This document shows, piece by piece, positions 44,519 to 58,260 of a stretch of 64,000 bases of DNA; position 1 is the first letter of the stretch, and the number at the start of each line of letters is the position of its first letter. Under the pieces are notes generated by a model, which had not been told where the DNA came from, made no database searches, and saw only the letters and a program-made list of their open reading frames with translations. Origin of the DNA: Norana najaformis (Eukaryota; Annelida; Clitellata; Crassiclitellata; Hormogastridae); assembly GCA_964023275.1 (NCBI GenBank), contig OZ029928.1, positions 2,939,606 to 3,003,605 on the forward strand, read 5' to 3'. The position numbers were made by a program, and so were the translations under genes.

Positions 44519-47500
44519 ATGCAATACGGGAATCTGTCAAGTATGGCCCCTGCATGGATGACAGAGCCAAAGGAAGTCCTGCCGGGAGTTCACGTAGCAC
44601 GTGTGTTAATAGGGAATGCTGCCCAGATTCTGGTTGTAAATCTCAATGGAGATCCCGCCACACTCCCTAAGGACCAGCTTCTGGGAAGATTGCACCCTGT
44701 AGAGGTGGAGACATGTGCTGGAAAAGGAGTGGGTCCCAGGGAAGAGGGTGAAGCACCCTTTATCACGGGTTTGATGTAAGGGCTTCCCGAAGAAGTGACC
44801 CAGGCTACCAGGAGGTAGTTGGCGAGTCTGTTAATAGAGTTCCGGGATGTTTTCTCCGTGGGAGAAGGGGACCTAGGGAGGACGACCCTGTGTAAGCATC
44901 GGATTGACACCGGGAACTCGGCCCCGTTCGTCAGCCTTTGAGGCGACAGCCTCTTCCGTATCGGGTAGCCATTGATAAGCAACTGGATCAGATGTTGGCA
45001 GATGGTGTAGTTGAGCCAGCTGTGAGTGAGTGGGCAGCTAATGTAGTCCTGGCACGGAAGAAGGACGGTACCCTAAGGTTTTGCATCGACTATCGCCAGT
45101 TGAATGAGCGAACCAGGAAAGACTCATACCCGCTGCCAAAGATTGACGAGTGTTTAGATGCCCTGGCTGATGCGGGATGGTTTAGCACCTTAGACTTACG
45201 TAGCGGCTACCATCAAGTGGAGGTGGATCCTAGGGATGCAGATAAGACGGCTTTTGTTACTCGCCGAGGGATTTTTAGATGGCGTGTTATGCCGTTTGGC
45301 CTATGTAATGCGCCGGCGACATTCCAGCGCCTTATGGATATTGTGCTCTCGGGGTTAAACTTTGAGATTTGCCTGGTGTACATCGACGACGTGATCGTTT
45401 ATGGAAGCACGCCCGAGCAGCATCTGGGTAGGCTAAACAGGTGTTCCAGCGGCTCCGTGGGGCGAATCTCAAGCTTAAACCTAGCAAATGTCGCATGCTG
45501 CGCCGCTGCGTGAGTTTCCTGGGGCATATAGTAACGCCGAAGGGAATAGCCGTCGACCCGTCCAAGGTTCACGAGGTGGTGTTCTGGCCAGCGCCCGAAC
45601 GATTAAGGGAGCTACGTGCCTTCCTGGGGCTATGTGCCTATTATCGTAAGTTCATCCGAGATTTCTCACGCACCGCCGCTCCACTCTTCGCGCTGACTAA
45701 GAAATCTCGATCGTTTGTGTGGGACGAAGAGTGCCAGGTGGCCTTCGACCAGTTGAAGGTGGCTTTGGTAACGGCGCCGGTTCTGGGCCTGCCAACGGAT
45801 GAAGGGAAGTACGTCCTGGACTGTGATGCCTCGGATGAAGGAATTGGTGCGGTGCTGTCCCAGTGCGACGGAGATAGGGAGAGAGTAATCGCGTATGGGA
45901 GTCGCCTGCTCTCGGCAGCGGAGCGGCGATATTGCATCACCCGCAAGGAGCTGTTGGCAGTGGTACACTTTGCCAAGCTCTACCGGCAATACTTGTTTTG
46001 CCGACAGTTCATCCTCCGAACCGACCACGCAGCCCTCCAGTGGTTGCAGAAGACCCCAGAGCCTAACGGGCAGCAGAGTCGATGGCTGGAACGCCTCGCA
46101 GAATTCGACTTTCAAAAAGTTCATCGACCGGGGCGGAGGCACGGGAATGCGGATGCCCTTTCCCGACGACCTTGCCGTCAGTGTGGATGGGAAGAGACTC
46201 CAGCGATAGTGGCTGCCATGAGACGGTCCGAGATGACGGGTGCGGATGCAGAGGGAGAAGATGAGCTTTCCGGAGGAGTTGAGCCCACTGAGGAGGGACG
46301 AATTGTGGAAGCGCAGAAGGCCGACCCCGACCTCGCAGTGGTAAGGGAATGGCTAAGCCCAGATGCGAGAAGGCCCGATTTCCAGAAAATCATGTGGGAG
46401 AGTGAAGCTTTGAAGACTTATTGGCACCAAAGGGACAGCGTGTACGTGAGGAACGATGTAGTCTACAGGAAGGCAGCGGATAGTACGGAACAGTTGCTGC
46501 TACCCAGATCCTGGAGGGAGGATTTCATGAAACTTGCCCACACCGGCGTGACAGGGGGGCACCTGGGAGTCCCCCGTACCCGCTGGCAAGTTAGACGCCG
46601 AGGCTATTGGGTTGGTTGGTCAAGGGAAGTTCGGCGGTTTTGCCGCCGTTGTTCGCAGTGCTGTCAATACCGCCGCGGTCAGCCTCCCAGGCAGGGTCCG
46701 CTACAGCCATTACCCTGCGGAGAGCCGTGGGAACGAGTGGGTGTGGACATCACGGGGCCCCATCCAAAGAGCAGGAAGGGCCATATCTACATCTTGACGG
46801 TGATGGATTATTTCTCGAAGTTTGTAGAGGCAATTCCGGTGGCGAACCAGGAGGCCGCAACGGTGGCTCGAGCCTTGGTGGATACGGTGATCGTCCGGTA
46901 TGGAACCCCGTTGCAGATCTTAACAGACCGCGGTACTAACTTCGATGGGATTTTGTTTAGGGAGGTGTGCACGCTTCTGAGGATCGACAAGCTGAGGACC
47001 ACTAGCTACCACCGTAGTGGGAATGGCCTGATCGAACGATTTCATAGGACGCTGAATTCCATGATCGGGAAAATAGTGCATACGGACCAGCGGAACTGGG
47101 ACGAGTTGCTACCGCACATCCTGACGGCCTATCGGGCCTCCGTCCATGAGGCCACCGGTTATTCGCCAAACCTGTTGATTTTCGGCAGGGAGAATAGTGA
47201 TCCCCTGGATTTGGTGTATGGAAGAGCGCCAGGCCCAGCGGAAAGAGGGGGGACCTATGCATCCTATGTAGAGAGCCTGGGTGAGCGTATGGAAACCGCT
47301 TACAGGGTGGTAAGGGAACGCTTGCGGAAGGCGGCGGAGCGGCGGAAGCATACCTACGACCTAAGGGTTCTCCCGGTTGAATTCACGGTGGGTGATTGGG
47401 TGTGGTTCTATACCCATCGGAAATATCCAGGTCGCAGTCCCAAGTGGCAGCGTTTGTACACGGGGCCCTTCATGGTCATGCGACGGTGTGGACCTGTGAA

Positions 47501-47693
47501 CTATCAACTGCAACGATCTCAAAGGGCCAATCCGTTCGTAACCCACGTTGACAAGTTGCGGCCATGTTACGATCGAGAGTCGGGAGTTTGGAACCAAGAA
47601 GGTCCTTCGTCAAAGAACCCTGTGGAGACCATGCCGGAACCGACCCAGGGGCGGCCATTACGCGCCACCCGGAGGCCAGAACGCTTCCAATAA
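44519..47693 (+). pseudogene. pol of the gypsy element: RT, RNase H, integrase; protease absent
   Basis: After the knuckle only about 60 bp remain before the spacer with LPGVHVARVLIG and the RT, so the protease is deleted. A one-base shift occurs at about 44925. The RT (44938-45430) has FCIDYRQLN, TLDLRSGYHQ and YIDD (residues 148-151), then a second shift near 45435. The open frame 45441-47693 (750 codons) carries the RT end, RNase H (LDCDASDEGIG, TDHAALQWL), the integrase zinc domain (H..H and C-x2-C) and the D, D, E core in VDITGP, LTDRGTNFD and GLIERFHRTL, followed by a basic C-terminal domain. Confidence 0.85.
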
Positions 47694-47743
47694 AGAGGCG
47701 TTGTGTGACTGCGGACGTCGTCATGGTAACCATTGTTTAACGC

Positions 47744-47750
47744 TATAAAA
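47744..47750 (+). promoter_or_regulatory. Internal TATA box upstream of the extra ORF
   Basis: TATAAAA, 44 bp before the ATG at 47794 and just after the pol stop, with CAGTC about 25 bp downstream as a possible start site. It suggests separate transcription of the third ORF. Confidence 0.55.
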
Positions 47751-47793
47751 GTGCTGTGAGCGACGTGCGACAGTCTTTTGCGAACAAGTCACG

Positions 47794-48651
47794 ATGGCAG
47801 ATGTTACTCTCATGTGCGAGATTTGCGGTCGTATGTTTCGTGGGCGGTATGCAGCCAAGTCTCGACGCCGCCATTGCCTTCAGTACCACGTACCAGACAT
47901 CAGGGGCATTCATGTAGTCAACGCCTCCGAGTCACTGGATTCTGACCGGCCTTCGACCAGTCGACCTTCACCGAACTTCGCCGAGCTGATGGAGGAAGAA
48001 GACCCGGGTCTGTTGGATGCCTCGGCCTGTGACCTGATGCTGGCCGACCTGCTGTCCGACGACGTCGTGTCTGCGTCATGGCCGGAGGCGGACGCTGCCG
48101 TGATCACTGCCCTTGAGGCCGACTTGTTAGAGGACGAAAACCTCTTTTTCGGCCCGTCTCCGTCGGAGGCAGAAGAAGACGTCCTGCCGGCCCGTCAGCC
48201 TCCTCCCGGTACCTTCTTCCTCGCTGCGGACGCGGACAACGTCGCGGATGCGAGCGATGACTTCGACGTCACTCTGGACGCTCCTGCCGTGGTGGCGGAG
48301 GAAGCGGAAGGCCTCTTCGACGCTCTGGTTGGCGAAGATCTACGCGTGTCGCCAGGCGTCGCCCTTCCGGACCTGGACCCTCCTGCCTCCTCTGAGCCTC
48401 CGCTGCGCCCGGATGTCCTGCCGGTTTCGGAGGACGAACTAGCCACGATCTCGGAGTTCCTATACTCTCATGCTTCTGGACTTGCCTTGCAGCAATGTTG
48501 GGAGGCTATGGGGGCGCGGCTGCCTTACTGCCCTGAATGGGTGGCCCGCGGTGTCTACCGTGGACGTCGCTCGTTGGCCCCGCGGCCCAAAGCGGAAGTC
48601 CGTCCTTGGAATCAGGATGTGGAAGATGACGATGTGATCTTGTTGGACTGA
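47794..48651 (+). CDS. Extra ORF of the gypsy element: acidic protein with one C2H2 zinc finger (285 aa)
   Basis: Intact although gag and pol are broken. Residues 8-32 form a C2H2-type finger (C8-x2-C11-x15-H27-x4-H32) with a basic RYAAKSRRRH linker. Residues about 55-225 are strongly acidic and hydrophobic-acidic (LMLADLLSDD, DDFDVTLDAP), like transcription activation domains. The C-terminus (228-268) is a more ordered region with ISEFLYSHASGLALQQCWEAM, followed by an acidic tail. It is not an envelope protein: no signal peptide or membrane span. A DNA-binding activator of the element's own LTR is a reasonable guess, not shown. Confidence 0.65.
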   Translation: MADVTLMCEICGRMFRGRYAAKSRRRHCLQYHVPDIRGIHVVNASESLDSDRPSTSRPSPNFAELMEEEDPGLLDASACDLMLADLLSDDVVSASWPEADAAVITALEADLLEDENLFFGPSPSEAEEDVLPARQPPPGTFFLAADADNVADASDDFDVTLDAPAVVAEEAEGLFDALVGEDLRVSPGVALPDLDPPASSEPPLRPDVLPVSEDELATISEFLYSHASGLALQQCWEAMGARLPYCPEWVARGVYRGRRSLAPRPKAEVRPWNQDVEDDDVILLD

Positions 48652-48949
48652 CCTGGTGAGAGGGAACTTACGTGTTCGTTTACTGTCAAGTGTGGCCATT
48701 TTGTTTGATGGATGAGTGAAAACCGCGTATGCGGCCGTTTAGTTTTTCGTAAAGCCATGTGGCTTGCATAATTTGCTTGTTCACAGCTGTCAGTAATTGT
48801 GTATGCCATTTTTGTAACTGCCGTCTGAACCTGTGACTGTTTAATGGAGCCGAAGTGTCGGCCATTCTGTTTTATTTGTGTGCTATAGAGACTGTATTTT
48901 ATGCGTGGGTTTGTGCGAAGTTGGTTTCGAACCGGGACGTTCGGTTTCT

Positions 48950-48964
48950 TTGGTGGGAGGAGTG
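48950..48964 (+). other. Polypurine tract
   Basis: A purine-rich stretch (GGTGGGAGGAG) lies just before the 3' LTR, the usual plus-strand priming position. Confidence 0.55.
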
Positions 48965-48965
48965 T

Positions 48966-49687
48966 TGTAGCGGACTTCACCCACACGGGAACACACGAGT
49001 TCGCAAGGGAACACATGGAGCGCAGCGTGTTGGCCCTACCCCCGAACGGGAACCCATGGAACTCAATGTGTTCGCCTTCCCCCGCACGGGAACCCATGGA
49101 ACTCAACGAATTCGCAAGGGAACACATAGAGCGCAGCGTGTTGGCCCTACCCCCGAACGGGAACCCATGGAACTCAATGTGTTCGCCTTCCCCCGCACGG
49201 GAACCCATGGAACTCAGCGTGTTCGCCTTCCCCCGCACGGGAACCCATGGAACTCAACGAGTTCGCAAGGGAACACATAGAGCGCAGCGTGTTCGCCCTA
49301 CCCCCGCACGGGAACCCATGGAACTCAATGTGTTCGCCTTCCCCCGCACGGGAACCCATGGAACTCAATGTGTTCGCCCTCCCCGCAAGGGAACGCAATG
49401 CGAACTCGATGCCTATAAAAGGGATACAAGAGAAGAGAAGAAGAAGAAGTGTAGAGGGCACGGAAGTCTTAGAGTAAGAACTGTTTCGATGCTTCATGTT
49501 CTGTTCAAGTGTCTTGTGAGAAATAAAAGGGCGATAGCTGATCGATCGACTTGGCGTTCAGTCTCTTGAGGACCTCAAGGGCTTATCTTGCGGGCTGGCA
49601 GTAGATAGGCGCTGGTAGGGAGTCTTCGAGTAGAGTGGCAGAACACCAGCACCTTGACAGAGGATTCGGCACCCCCGGTTTGTCACA
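48966..49687 (+). repeat. 3' LTR
   Basis: Same structure and nearly the same length as the 5' LTR, but the 40-bp and 71-bp repeat variants occur in another order. The unique half (from about 49390) matches the 5' LTR with few differences. It ends GTTTGTCACA, then ATAA. Confidence 0.85.
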
Positions 49688-49691
49688 ATAA

Positions 49692-50215
49692 TTACGCAGC
49701 TCTTCGGCATTAGAGCCCAAATCTTGACCCACTTTACTACTATGATTCATGCCATGATATGCAGTCGCATTGACTACTGCAACTCTGTACTTGCTGGTTT
49801 ACCTAAGTATCGACTGTCTTCCCTTCAATCAGTACTAAATTCTGCGGCCAGGTTAATATCACGTCTTCCTCGTTTCTCTCATATCTCTGATTACATCATT
49901 CAGCAACTTCATTGGCTCCCTATCCAATCTCTTATTCAGTTTAAACTATTATCACTGGTAATAAGAGCTTGCATGGTCCAGGCTCCAAAATATCTTTGTG
50001 ATCTTATTCAGCCTCCACACTCTAGTACCTCATCCCGCCCTTTACGTTCTTTAGATCGTATGGATCTATTTGTTCCTTGTGTTAAGTCCTCTCTTGCTCA
50101 GCAGAGGGCTTTTGCTGTTGTTGGCCCATCTCTATGGAATGAACTTCCGCTATCGCTTCGTGCTAGGGTCACTGTTGTTAATAGAGCTCAGTCAGCCGTC
50201 ATTCGTTACCAATTC
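49692..50215 (+). mobile_element. L2-like LINE 3' fragment
   Basis: One open frame encodes MIHAMICSRIDYCNSVLAGL, LQSVLNSAARLI, IIQQLHWLPIQSLIQFKLL, APKYLCDLI and FAVVGPSLWNELPLSLR, the post-RT end of an L2-type ORF2. It lies directly against the gypsy 3' LTR. Confidence 0.75.
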
Positions 50216-50434
50216 TCGTTTTCTTTGAAATATTCAGCAAGTATAATTATCAATCTTATCATTTCCCTGAAAAGAATTATATGGTCATCAATTTGAATCC
50301 TCATTTCCAACAAATATTCTTTTTTGCAGTGTCAAAAATGCCAGTGGGAGGAGTACATCTATTGCTATACTTTTTTGCCGCATCAACAGAAAGAATGCTT
50401 CTTGGCGGACTCTAACTTGCGTTTGCAGACAGGA

Positions 50435-52887
<2,453 letters not shown>

Positions 52888-53564
52888 TGTTGGTTATTAT
52901 GACGATTTCTGAAATTATGATGCAGACATGAATTTCCACAAAGCTATAGTAAAATTCACTGACCCTGTTGGAAGTTGTTGTGGATGTAAATTATCTGCAA
53001 ACCTTGCCAGTTGTTTGACTTTTTCAGTATGAAGTTCACCGAATATTAACTTCACTCACATTAAACCTAACAAAACATTTTTCATTATTTGCCTTGCATT
53101 CCTTTATTCATTTGACCTAATGAAATATGAAAAACATCTCAGTCTCAACATACAAGCTCTCTGTGAGGCAGAACTATCATTACAAACATGGACAAAGATT
53201 CCGCTCACTAGGACTGTAGCGAACCCCATTTTATTGCGCATTTGGTTAGAGTTATAATGCGTTAGATTCGCATACTTACTATTGTTGAATTTAGTGTATA
53301 GTCTAGCTAGAGTAGCTAAATAAGATTTAGATTTAAGATTAGCCGACCAGCTATAGAATACGTAGGGTTTTATTATTAAGAAATTGGCCAGCTTAAGTAG
53401 ATATTTAGATATCAGTCAGTTTAGCTGGACATTTGGGTGGTTTTGACTGAGCGTTATGGAGCAAGATAGTCGTCCAATTGGATTAATGCAGACGGTGAGT
53501 CGGCAAAATTGAAAGATACCGTTGAAATTCAAACAGCTGATCACGTGGAAACGAGATCGGGTGA
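52888..53564. other. Upstream flank of the zinc-finger gene, nothing recognised
   Basis: May include its promoter and 5' UTR. No repeats or coding segments seen. Confidence 0.35.
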
Positions 53565-54172
53565 CCTCAATATTGACACAACCCAGATAAATCGCCTACA
53601 AGCTATCCAGAATGCTCTCGCACGTGTTGTCACTAAAACTCCCAAACACCATCACATCACCCCTGTTCTCAAATCACTGCACTGGCTTAAAATACCAGAA
53701 CGAATAGAGTACAAATTCTTATCCCTCACCTACAACACACTTCAATCCTCCCAACCCTCCTATCTTCGTCAATTATTTACTATCCAACCATTCCGTTCAA
53801 CCCGCTCCTCGTCCCCTTTGGAATAAACTCCCGCCAGAATTGCGACAGTTGTCTGGTCAATCATACGAACTCACCAACACTTCACCTCTTTCAGTTTCTG
53901 CGCAGGTCTTTCACTCAAGACTGAAAACACTTCTTTTCCAAAAATCTTATCCTGATTCTTCCTCTTCCCCTTATCTCTCTTCTCGCTTCAATTTCAAACA
54001 TCATCCACCGTAGCCGTCCGACTGTCTGAGTGCCTGACTCCTGGATCTTGACCTGGAACCGAACCCTTTTGCCTATCGATTTTGTTTTGACTGAGCGCCT
54101 GTGAATAAGCTGGTTCCCGCGACTTAGCTTTCGTTGAGCGCTGTAGAAATCTCGAGATTACGATTACGATTA
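53565..54172 (+). mobile_element. LINE 3' fragment with CGATTA-type tail
   Basis: The plus strand encodes TTQINRLQAIQNALARVVTK, HHHITPVLKSLHWLKIPERI and SYLRQLFTIQP; a 3' UTR then ends CTCGAGATTACGATTACGAT. Close relative of 55000-55705. Confidence 0.75.
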
Positions 54173-54192
54173 CTGAGCGTTTGCCACGTATG

Positions 54193-54644
54193 CCGTCAAA
54201 ACTGATGCTAAGCTGAAGGCTGGAATTTTTATTGGGCCAGAAATCCGCGAACTAATGCGTGATACTGTATTTAGAACCAAGTTCAACCCACTGGAATTTG
54301 CCGCTTGGGATGCATGTACGTTGGTGGTGCAAAACTTCCTTGGGAATCACCGAGCTGAGGACTATGCTGAACTCGTTAGCAACATGCTAACAGCATATAA
54401 GCAACTCGGCTGCCGGATGAAACTAAAAATACATTTCTTATATTCCCATCTGGATTTTTTCCCACCAAACTTGGGTGATGTAAGCGAAGAGCATGGAGAG
54501 AGATTCCATCAAGACATCTCCACCTTTGAAGCAAGCTATCAGGGCCACTGCAATTCCAACATGATGGGCGATTACTGCTGGTTTCTGCAGCGGGCAACAG
54601 CGGCCACTCACAAGCGCAAGAGCAAGTGTCTAAAGCACTTTTGA
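54193..54644 (+). pseudogene. C-terminal part of a transposase-like gene (copy E)
   Basis: Encodes AKLKAGIFIGPEIRELMRDT, FLYSHLDFFPPNLGDVSEEHGERFHQD and the tail ending KCLKHF. The usual FLHSHLD reads FLYSHLD, so the middle His of the HxxHxH string is lost, while the outer pair (H-x4-H) remains. Catalytic Asp region absent. Confidence 0.8.
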
Positions 54645-54992
54645 ACTCGTACAGAGTTAAGCTAGAGACAAAATTTCGAAATGTATGCTTTCATCTGAGT
54701 AACATACATATATTTATATTACATTTTAAAACATTTTAATTTCAAGTTATAAAAGAATAACATTTTGTTTCTTGTTATGAATACTCTGAGTTTGCATAAT
54801 TACACAGTTATAAGGAAATACTAGTTCTGTAAAGAGTTTGCATAATTATTAGCATGTATGCTGCATATCTTAAGATCCTGACGTGCTACACAAAATCTGA
54901 CTTCAGATTTGGAATCAGCAGATTCGATTTAGTGCAGTACACATAACATATGCCTAGTAGCAGGCGAAAAAATGTTTCGTGTGATCCAGTGT
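54193..54992 (+). mobile_element. DNA transposon copy E, 5'-truncated
   Basis: Closely matches the 3' part of copy D in opposite orientation, including the 348-bp 3' UTR, and ends TTCGTGTGATCCAGTGTAAT, the inverted form of ATTACACTGG. Only about 450 bp of the ORF remain. The right flank is LINE coding sequence that continues at 55000. Confidence 0.8.
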
Positions 54993-54995
54993 AAT

Positions 54996-55705
54996 CCATG
55001 CAAAACTAGGCTACTGCAATTCACTTTTCTTCAGTATAGATGCCACTCAAATAAACCGCCTTCAAGCTATCCAGAATGCTCTTGCTCGTGCTGTCACCAA
55101 ACTCCCAAACACTGTCACATCACCCCTGTTCTCAAATCACTTCACTGGCTTAAAATACCAGAACGAATAGAGTACAAAGTCTTATCACTTACCTATAAAA
55201 CACTTCAATCTTCCCAACCCTTCTATCTTCGTCAGTTATTTACAATCCAACCACTCCGTTTTCCTGCTCCTCTTCTGCCCTAACACTTCTTCGCCCTCCG
55301 TCCACATCATCTTTGAAATTTGGAAATCGCTCCATAGCCATAGCTGCTCCACCCATCTCGAATGAGCTCCCGCTAGAATTACGACGATTATCTGATCCAT
55401 CATGCGAACACACCAACACTCTACCTCTTGCAATTTCTGCTCTGGTCTTTCACTCAAAACTGGACAATTCTTTTCCAAAATTCTTATCCTGATGCTTCCT
55501 CTTCTCCTTATATCTCTTCTCACTTCAATTTCAAAGACCATCCACCGCAGCCGTCCGACTGTCTAACTGCCTGTCTCCTGGATCTTGACCTGGAACTGAA
55601 CCCTTTTGCCTGTCGATTTTGTTTTGTCTGAGCGTCTATGAATAAGCTGGTTCCCGCTTGGCTTTCATTGGGCGCTGTGGAAATCTTGAGATTACGATTA
55701 CGATT
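54996..55705 (+). mobile_element. LINE 3' fragment, second copy
   Basis: Begins right at the copy E terminus with IHAKLGYCNSLFFSIDATQI, continues LQAIQNALARAV, FTGLKYQNE-type sequence and YLRQLFTIQP, and ends with AAATCTTGAGATTACGATTACG. Frameshifted. Confidence 0.75.
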
Positions 55706-56690
55706 ATCAGCATGTTTCCAGGCTAGGCAAATTGTTGCATATTGTGTGTTTATTTGAAAATTTCTAAATTTCTTTTTAAGTTTTTCTACGGAACGGGGAG
55801 AAAGAGACAGCTGTCGATGGAGATAGTCGGAGAAACGTTTTGGAAAAACCTTTTCTTACCTTTCTCCGACTATGGGAGGGTCCAATTTCCAATACGGTAT
55901 TTCGAAGTTCAGCCAAGCGAATTATTCGCTTCGATTGGGATATTCGGGGTAAGGGGGAAAAGACGTTATGTAGAGGAATGTGTGAATTGAAATTTTCAGC
56001 TGTTAAAATTGTTTAGGTATGACTTAAAATTAAAGGAGATAATCTATGAATAATAATAATAATTAGCAACTTCTAATGCGCCAGTGTCTAATGCACAAGG
56101 CATCAACCGATGGCACAATGATAAACGGATGTCTACAACGACGTTTTGGAATAACCAACATTTATATTCGAATAAACGCTTATAGAAAATCAATAACATG
56201 CGTAATATTATTAATTAATGGGGTTTCTAAAATATGGGGAATAAGAGGATAGAAAGAAATATACCTTCTTTCAAGAAACAATTAACATTTAAATCGAATA
56301 ATCTTGAAAACATTATTAAAATAGTAGATAGACGCGTGACTAGCCGCCATTAAAACTATAAAAGATCGATGACGTCATTCGTTTGTGCATTATGCAAGGC
56401 GGATGAGTTTTATTAATCTTCATTACGGAGATCCCTTAATATTTGGAAAATCTTGGTTACAGATCCCGTAGAAAATAGAAGATCTATGAACTTAACTATT
56501 AAGTGTGTTAGGCCCTTTCCTTGAGTGTTTCCAAGAGGATTCCTTGGTAAGTTCTTATATAGAGGATCCATTCCGGAAACCTCTGACTATATTGAGGATC
56601 ATAATCGGGTGTGATTAATTATTGGTTGTGGTAAGCAATATTAAACGTTATTTTTTATTATAAGATCCCTCGGGGTTAGGACATCTATAT
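55706..56690. other. Intergenic, nothing firmly recognised
   Basis: Contains the short repeat at 56050-56125 shared with 41445-41515. Otherwise unassigned AT-rich sequence. Confidence 0.35.
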
Positions 56691-56694
56691 TCAT

Positions 56695-57180
56695 GGCCCG
56701 GGTGAGGGTTGTATTTATGCTTTAAGGTTAGGGTTTAAAATTAAGTTTGGAGTTGGGGAAGAGGTTGAGGAGTAAAAAGTTATGATAGAATTAAATTTGG
56801 GGTTATGATTGGGGTTGGGTTAATTAGAGGCAGAGTATAAAGTTAAGTTTAGGGTTAGTATTGGGGTTGGGGTGGTTATGGTTAGAGTTAAGTTTAGGGA
56901 TGGGATTCGGGTTAAAGCATTAGGAGTTAAACTTTCGAGTTAAGTTTGAGATTAGTATTAGGGTTGGGGTGGTTAAAGGTTAAGGTTTAGTCTTGTTGGA
57001 ATTAAGATAGGGGTTGGGTTGGGGCGGTTAAGGGACAGGGTTTACAGTTAGGTAAATGGTTAGGACAGGGGTTCGGGTAGTTCATGGTTATGTTTTAGAA
57101 TTAGGTTCTGGTTTAGGATTAGGGTTAGAATGGTTAAGGTTTAGGGTTGAAAATTAGCTTTGAGGTTGATATTGGTTAAT
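56695..57180 (+). repeat. G-rich degenerate minisatellite (GGTTAGGG-like, ~55-bp units)
   Basis: About eight to nine diverged units of the type TTAAGTTTAGGGTTAGTATT then GGGGTTGGGGTGGTTA. The plus strand is G/T-rich with many GGG and GGGG runs (quadruplex potential). It superficially resembles TTAGGG telomere repeat but is not a pure array. Confidence 0.75.
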
Positions 57181-57299
57181 ATTTCAAGAGGTCGAGTCAA
57201 GTCGTTGTTTCTAAGTCATAGATGTCAAGTCGAATTCAAGTCATTTTAGAGTCAAGCAGGGTCAGCTTGGCTAACCTAAGTGACTCCCAAGTCTACTGC

Positions 57300-57412
57300 C
57301 GGCCTAACTAATCGTAATCGTAAACTGCAGATTTCTACAGAAAACGAGATCGATAGGCAGGAGGGTCAGAATAGGTTCCGGGTCAAGATCCAAGAGTCAG
57401 GCAGACAGGCAC

Positions 57413-57448
<36 letters not shown>

Positions 57449-57620
57449 ACAAGCAGGCAGGCAGGCAGGCAAGCGGCTCCGTGAATGATGTTTGGAATTG
57501 GAGCGAGAAGATAGATAAGGAGAAGAGGAATCAGAATATAATCTGTGAACTAGAAGTGTTTTCAGCTCAACGCTGCTCTGGATGCGTGGATAAACCAGTA
57601 CGCGGTACAAAGTCTTCTAT
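57300..57620 (-). mobile_element. LINE 3' tail with embedded microsatellite expansion
   Basis: The reverse strand encodes the end of the CGATTA-tail LINE (ELKTLLVHRLYSDSSSPYLS, 57560-57500), its 3' UTR (CTTGGATCTTGACCCGGAAC) and remnants of the ATTACGATTA tail near 57310. A (CAGG)n run at 57415-57478 replaces the short CTGACTGCCTG word of sister copies. Confidence 0.65.
57415..57478. repeat. (CAGG)n microsatellite
   Basis: Fourteen or so CAGG units with a few CAGA/CAAG interruptions. Confidence 0.9.
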
Positions 57621-57924
57621 ACCCATCCGTCGCACTTGCCTGCGTATCTCCTGTGCAACCTATTATATCGGAGGTAGACCTCTTGATTTCTGCCAATTGG
57701 TTCTGGTTGAAGATTTAATCTATCTGTCTAGGCACACGCAACGCGCGTGCAAAGATCGACGAAGTAGTAAAGTAGCGTTTCCTAGACTGAAATCGTTATC
57801 CACAGCCTGGGTAAGCTCTTTGACCGACAGCGATACATAGCTGAGCATGTGATCATATAGCCGCATATTGAGCATACGGCACAAGTTGTTGTTTATCGCC
57901 GGGTGACCATCATCCATTAGTTCA

Positions 57925-58130
57925 CCGCGAAACGCATCGACTATTACAATTCAATCCTCGCAAGCTCACATGGAGTTGCCGCGCTTCCTCACATCAGCTC
58001 GAGCCCATCGTGTCTTCTGCCGCATTCGACATTCCTCTTAGTAATGTCTTTCATTGTTTGCACATATGTATTGCTTTTGACTCTGGTTGGAATACATATT
58101 CAACCTATCTTAAAACACACTTGTTTAGAT
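57925..58130 (+). mobile_element. L2-like LINE fragment
   Basis: The plus strand reads AKRIDYYNSILASSHGVA and, further on, TYLKTHLFR, matching the RIDYCNSLLAG and LKTHLF motifs. Most of the sequence between is deleted. Confidence 0.55.
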
Positions 58131-58260
58131 AAGTTAGATAGTTATATGTGGAAAGCTTTGCGAGTTAGTTAAAAACCGTTTTATCAAGTGTCTTGATACA
58201 TACATGCTTATATACATGCATGTATACATATACAATATGCGTACATGAATACTTACATAC

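Larger units (their letters stand above)
42639..49687 (+). mobile_element. Ty3/gypsy LTR retrotransposon, complete outline, defective
   Basis: Two LTRs of about 722 bp (42639-43361 and 48966-49687) flank 5.6 kb. Termini are TG...; a 4-bp ATAA lies at both outer edges (42635-42638, 49688-49691). The order inside is primer-binding site, gag, pol (RT, RNase H, integrase), an extra ORF, purine tract, 3' LTR. The protease-coding region is missing, and gag and pol carry frameshifts or stops. Outside the tandem repeats the LTRs differ at only a few sites, so the insertion is fairly recent. Confidence 0.88.

Noticed and set aside
47794..48651. Envelope gene for the gypsy element
   Set aside because: The product has no signal peptide, membrane span, furin-like site or cysteine pattern; it is acidic with a zinc finger.
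56695..57180. True telomere or chromosome end
   Set aside because: Units are degenerate, about 55 bp long and flanked by ordinary sequence on both sides.
57720..57917. 65-codon minus-strand ORF (MDDGHPAINNNLC...)
   Set aside because: Composition looks protein-like, but there is no recognisable family, splice context or homologous copy in the window; too weak to call.
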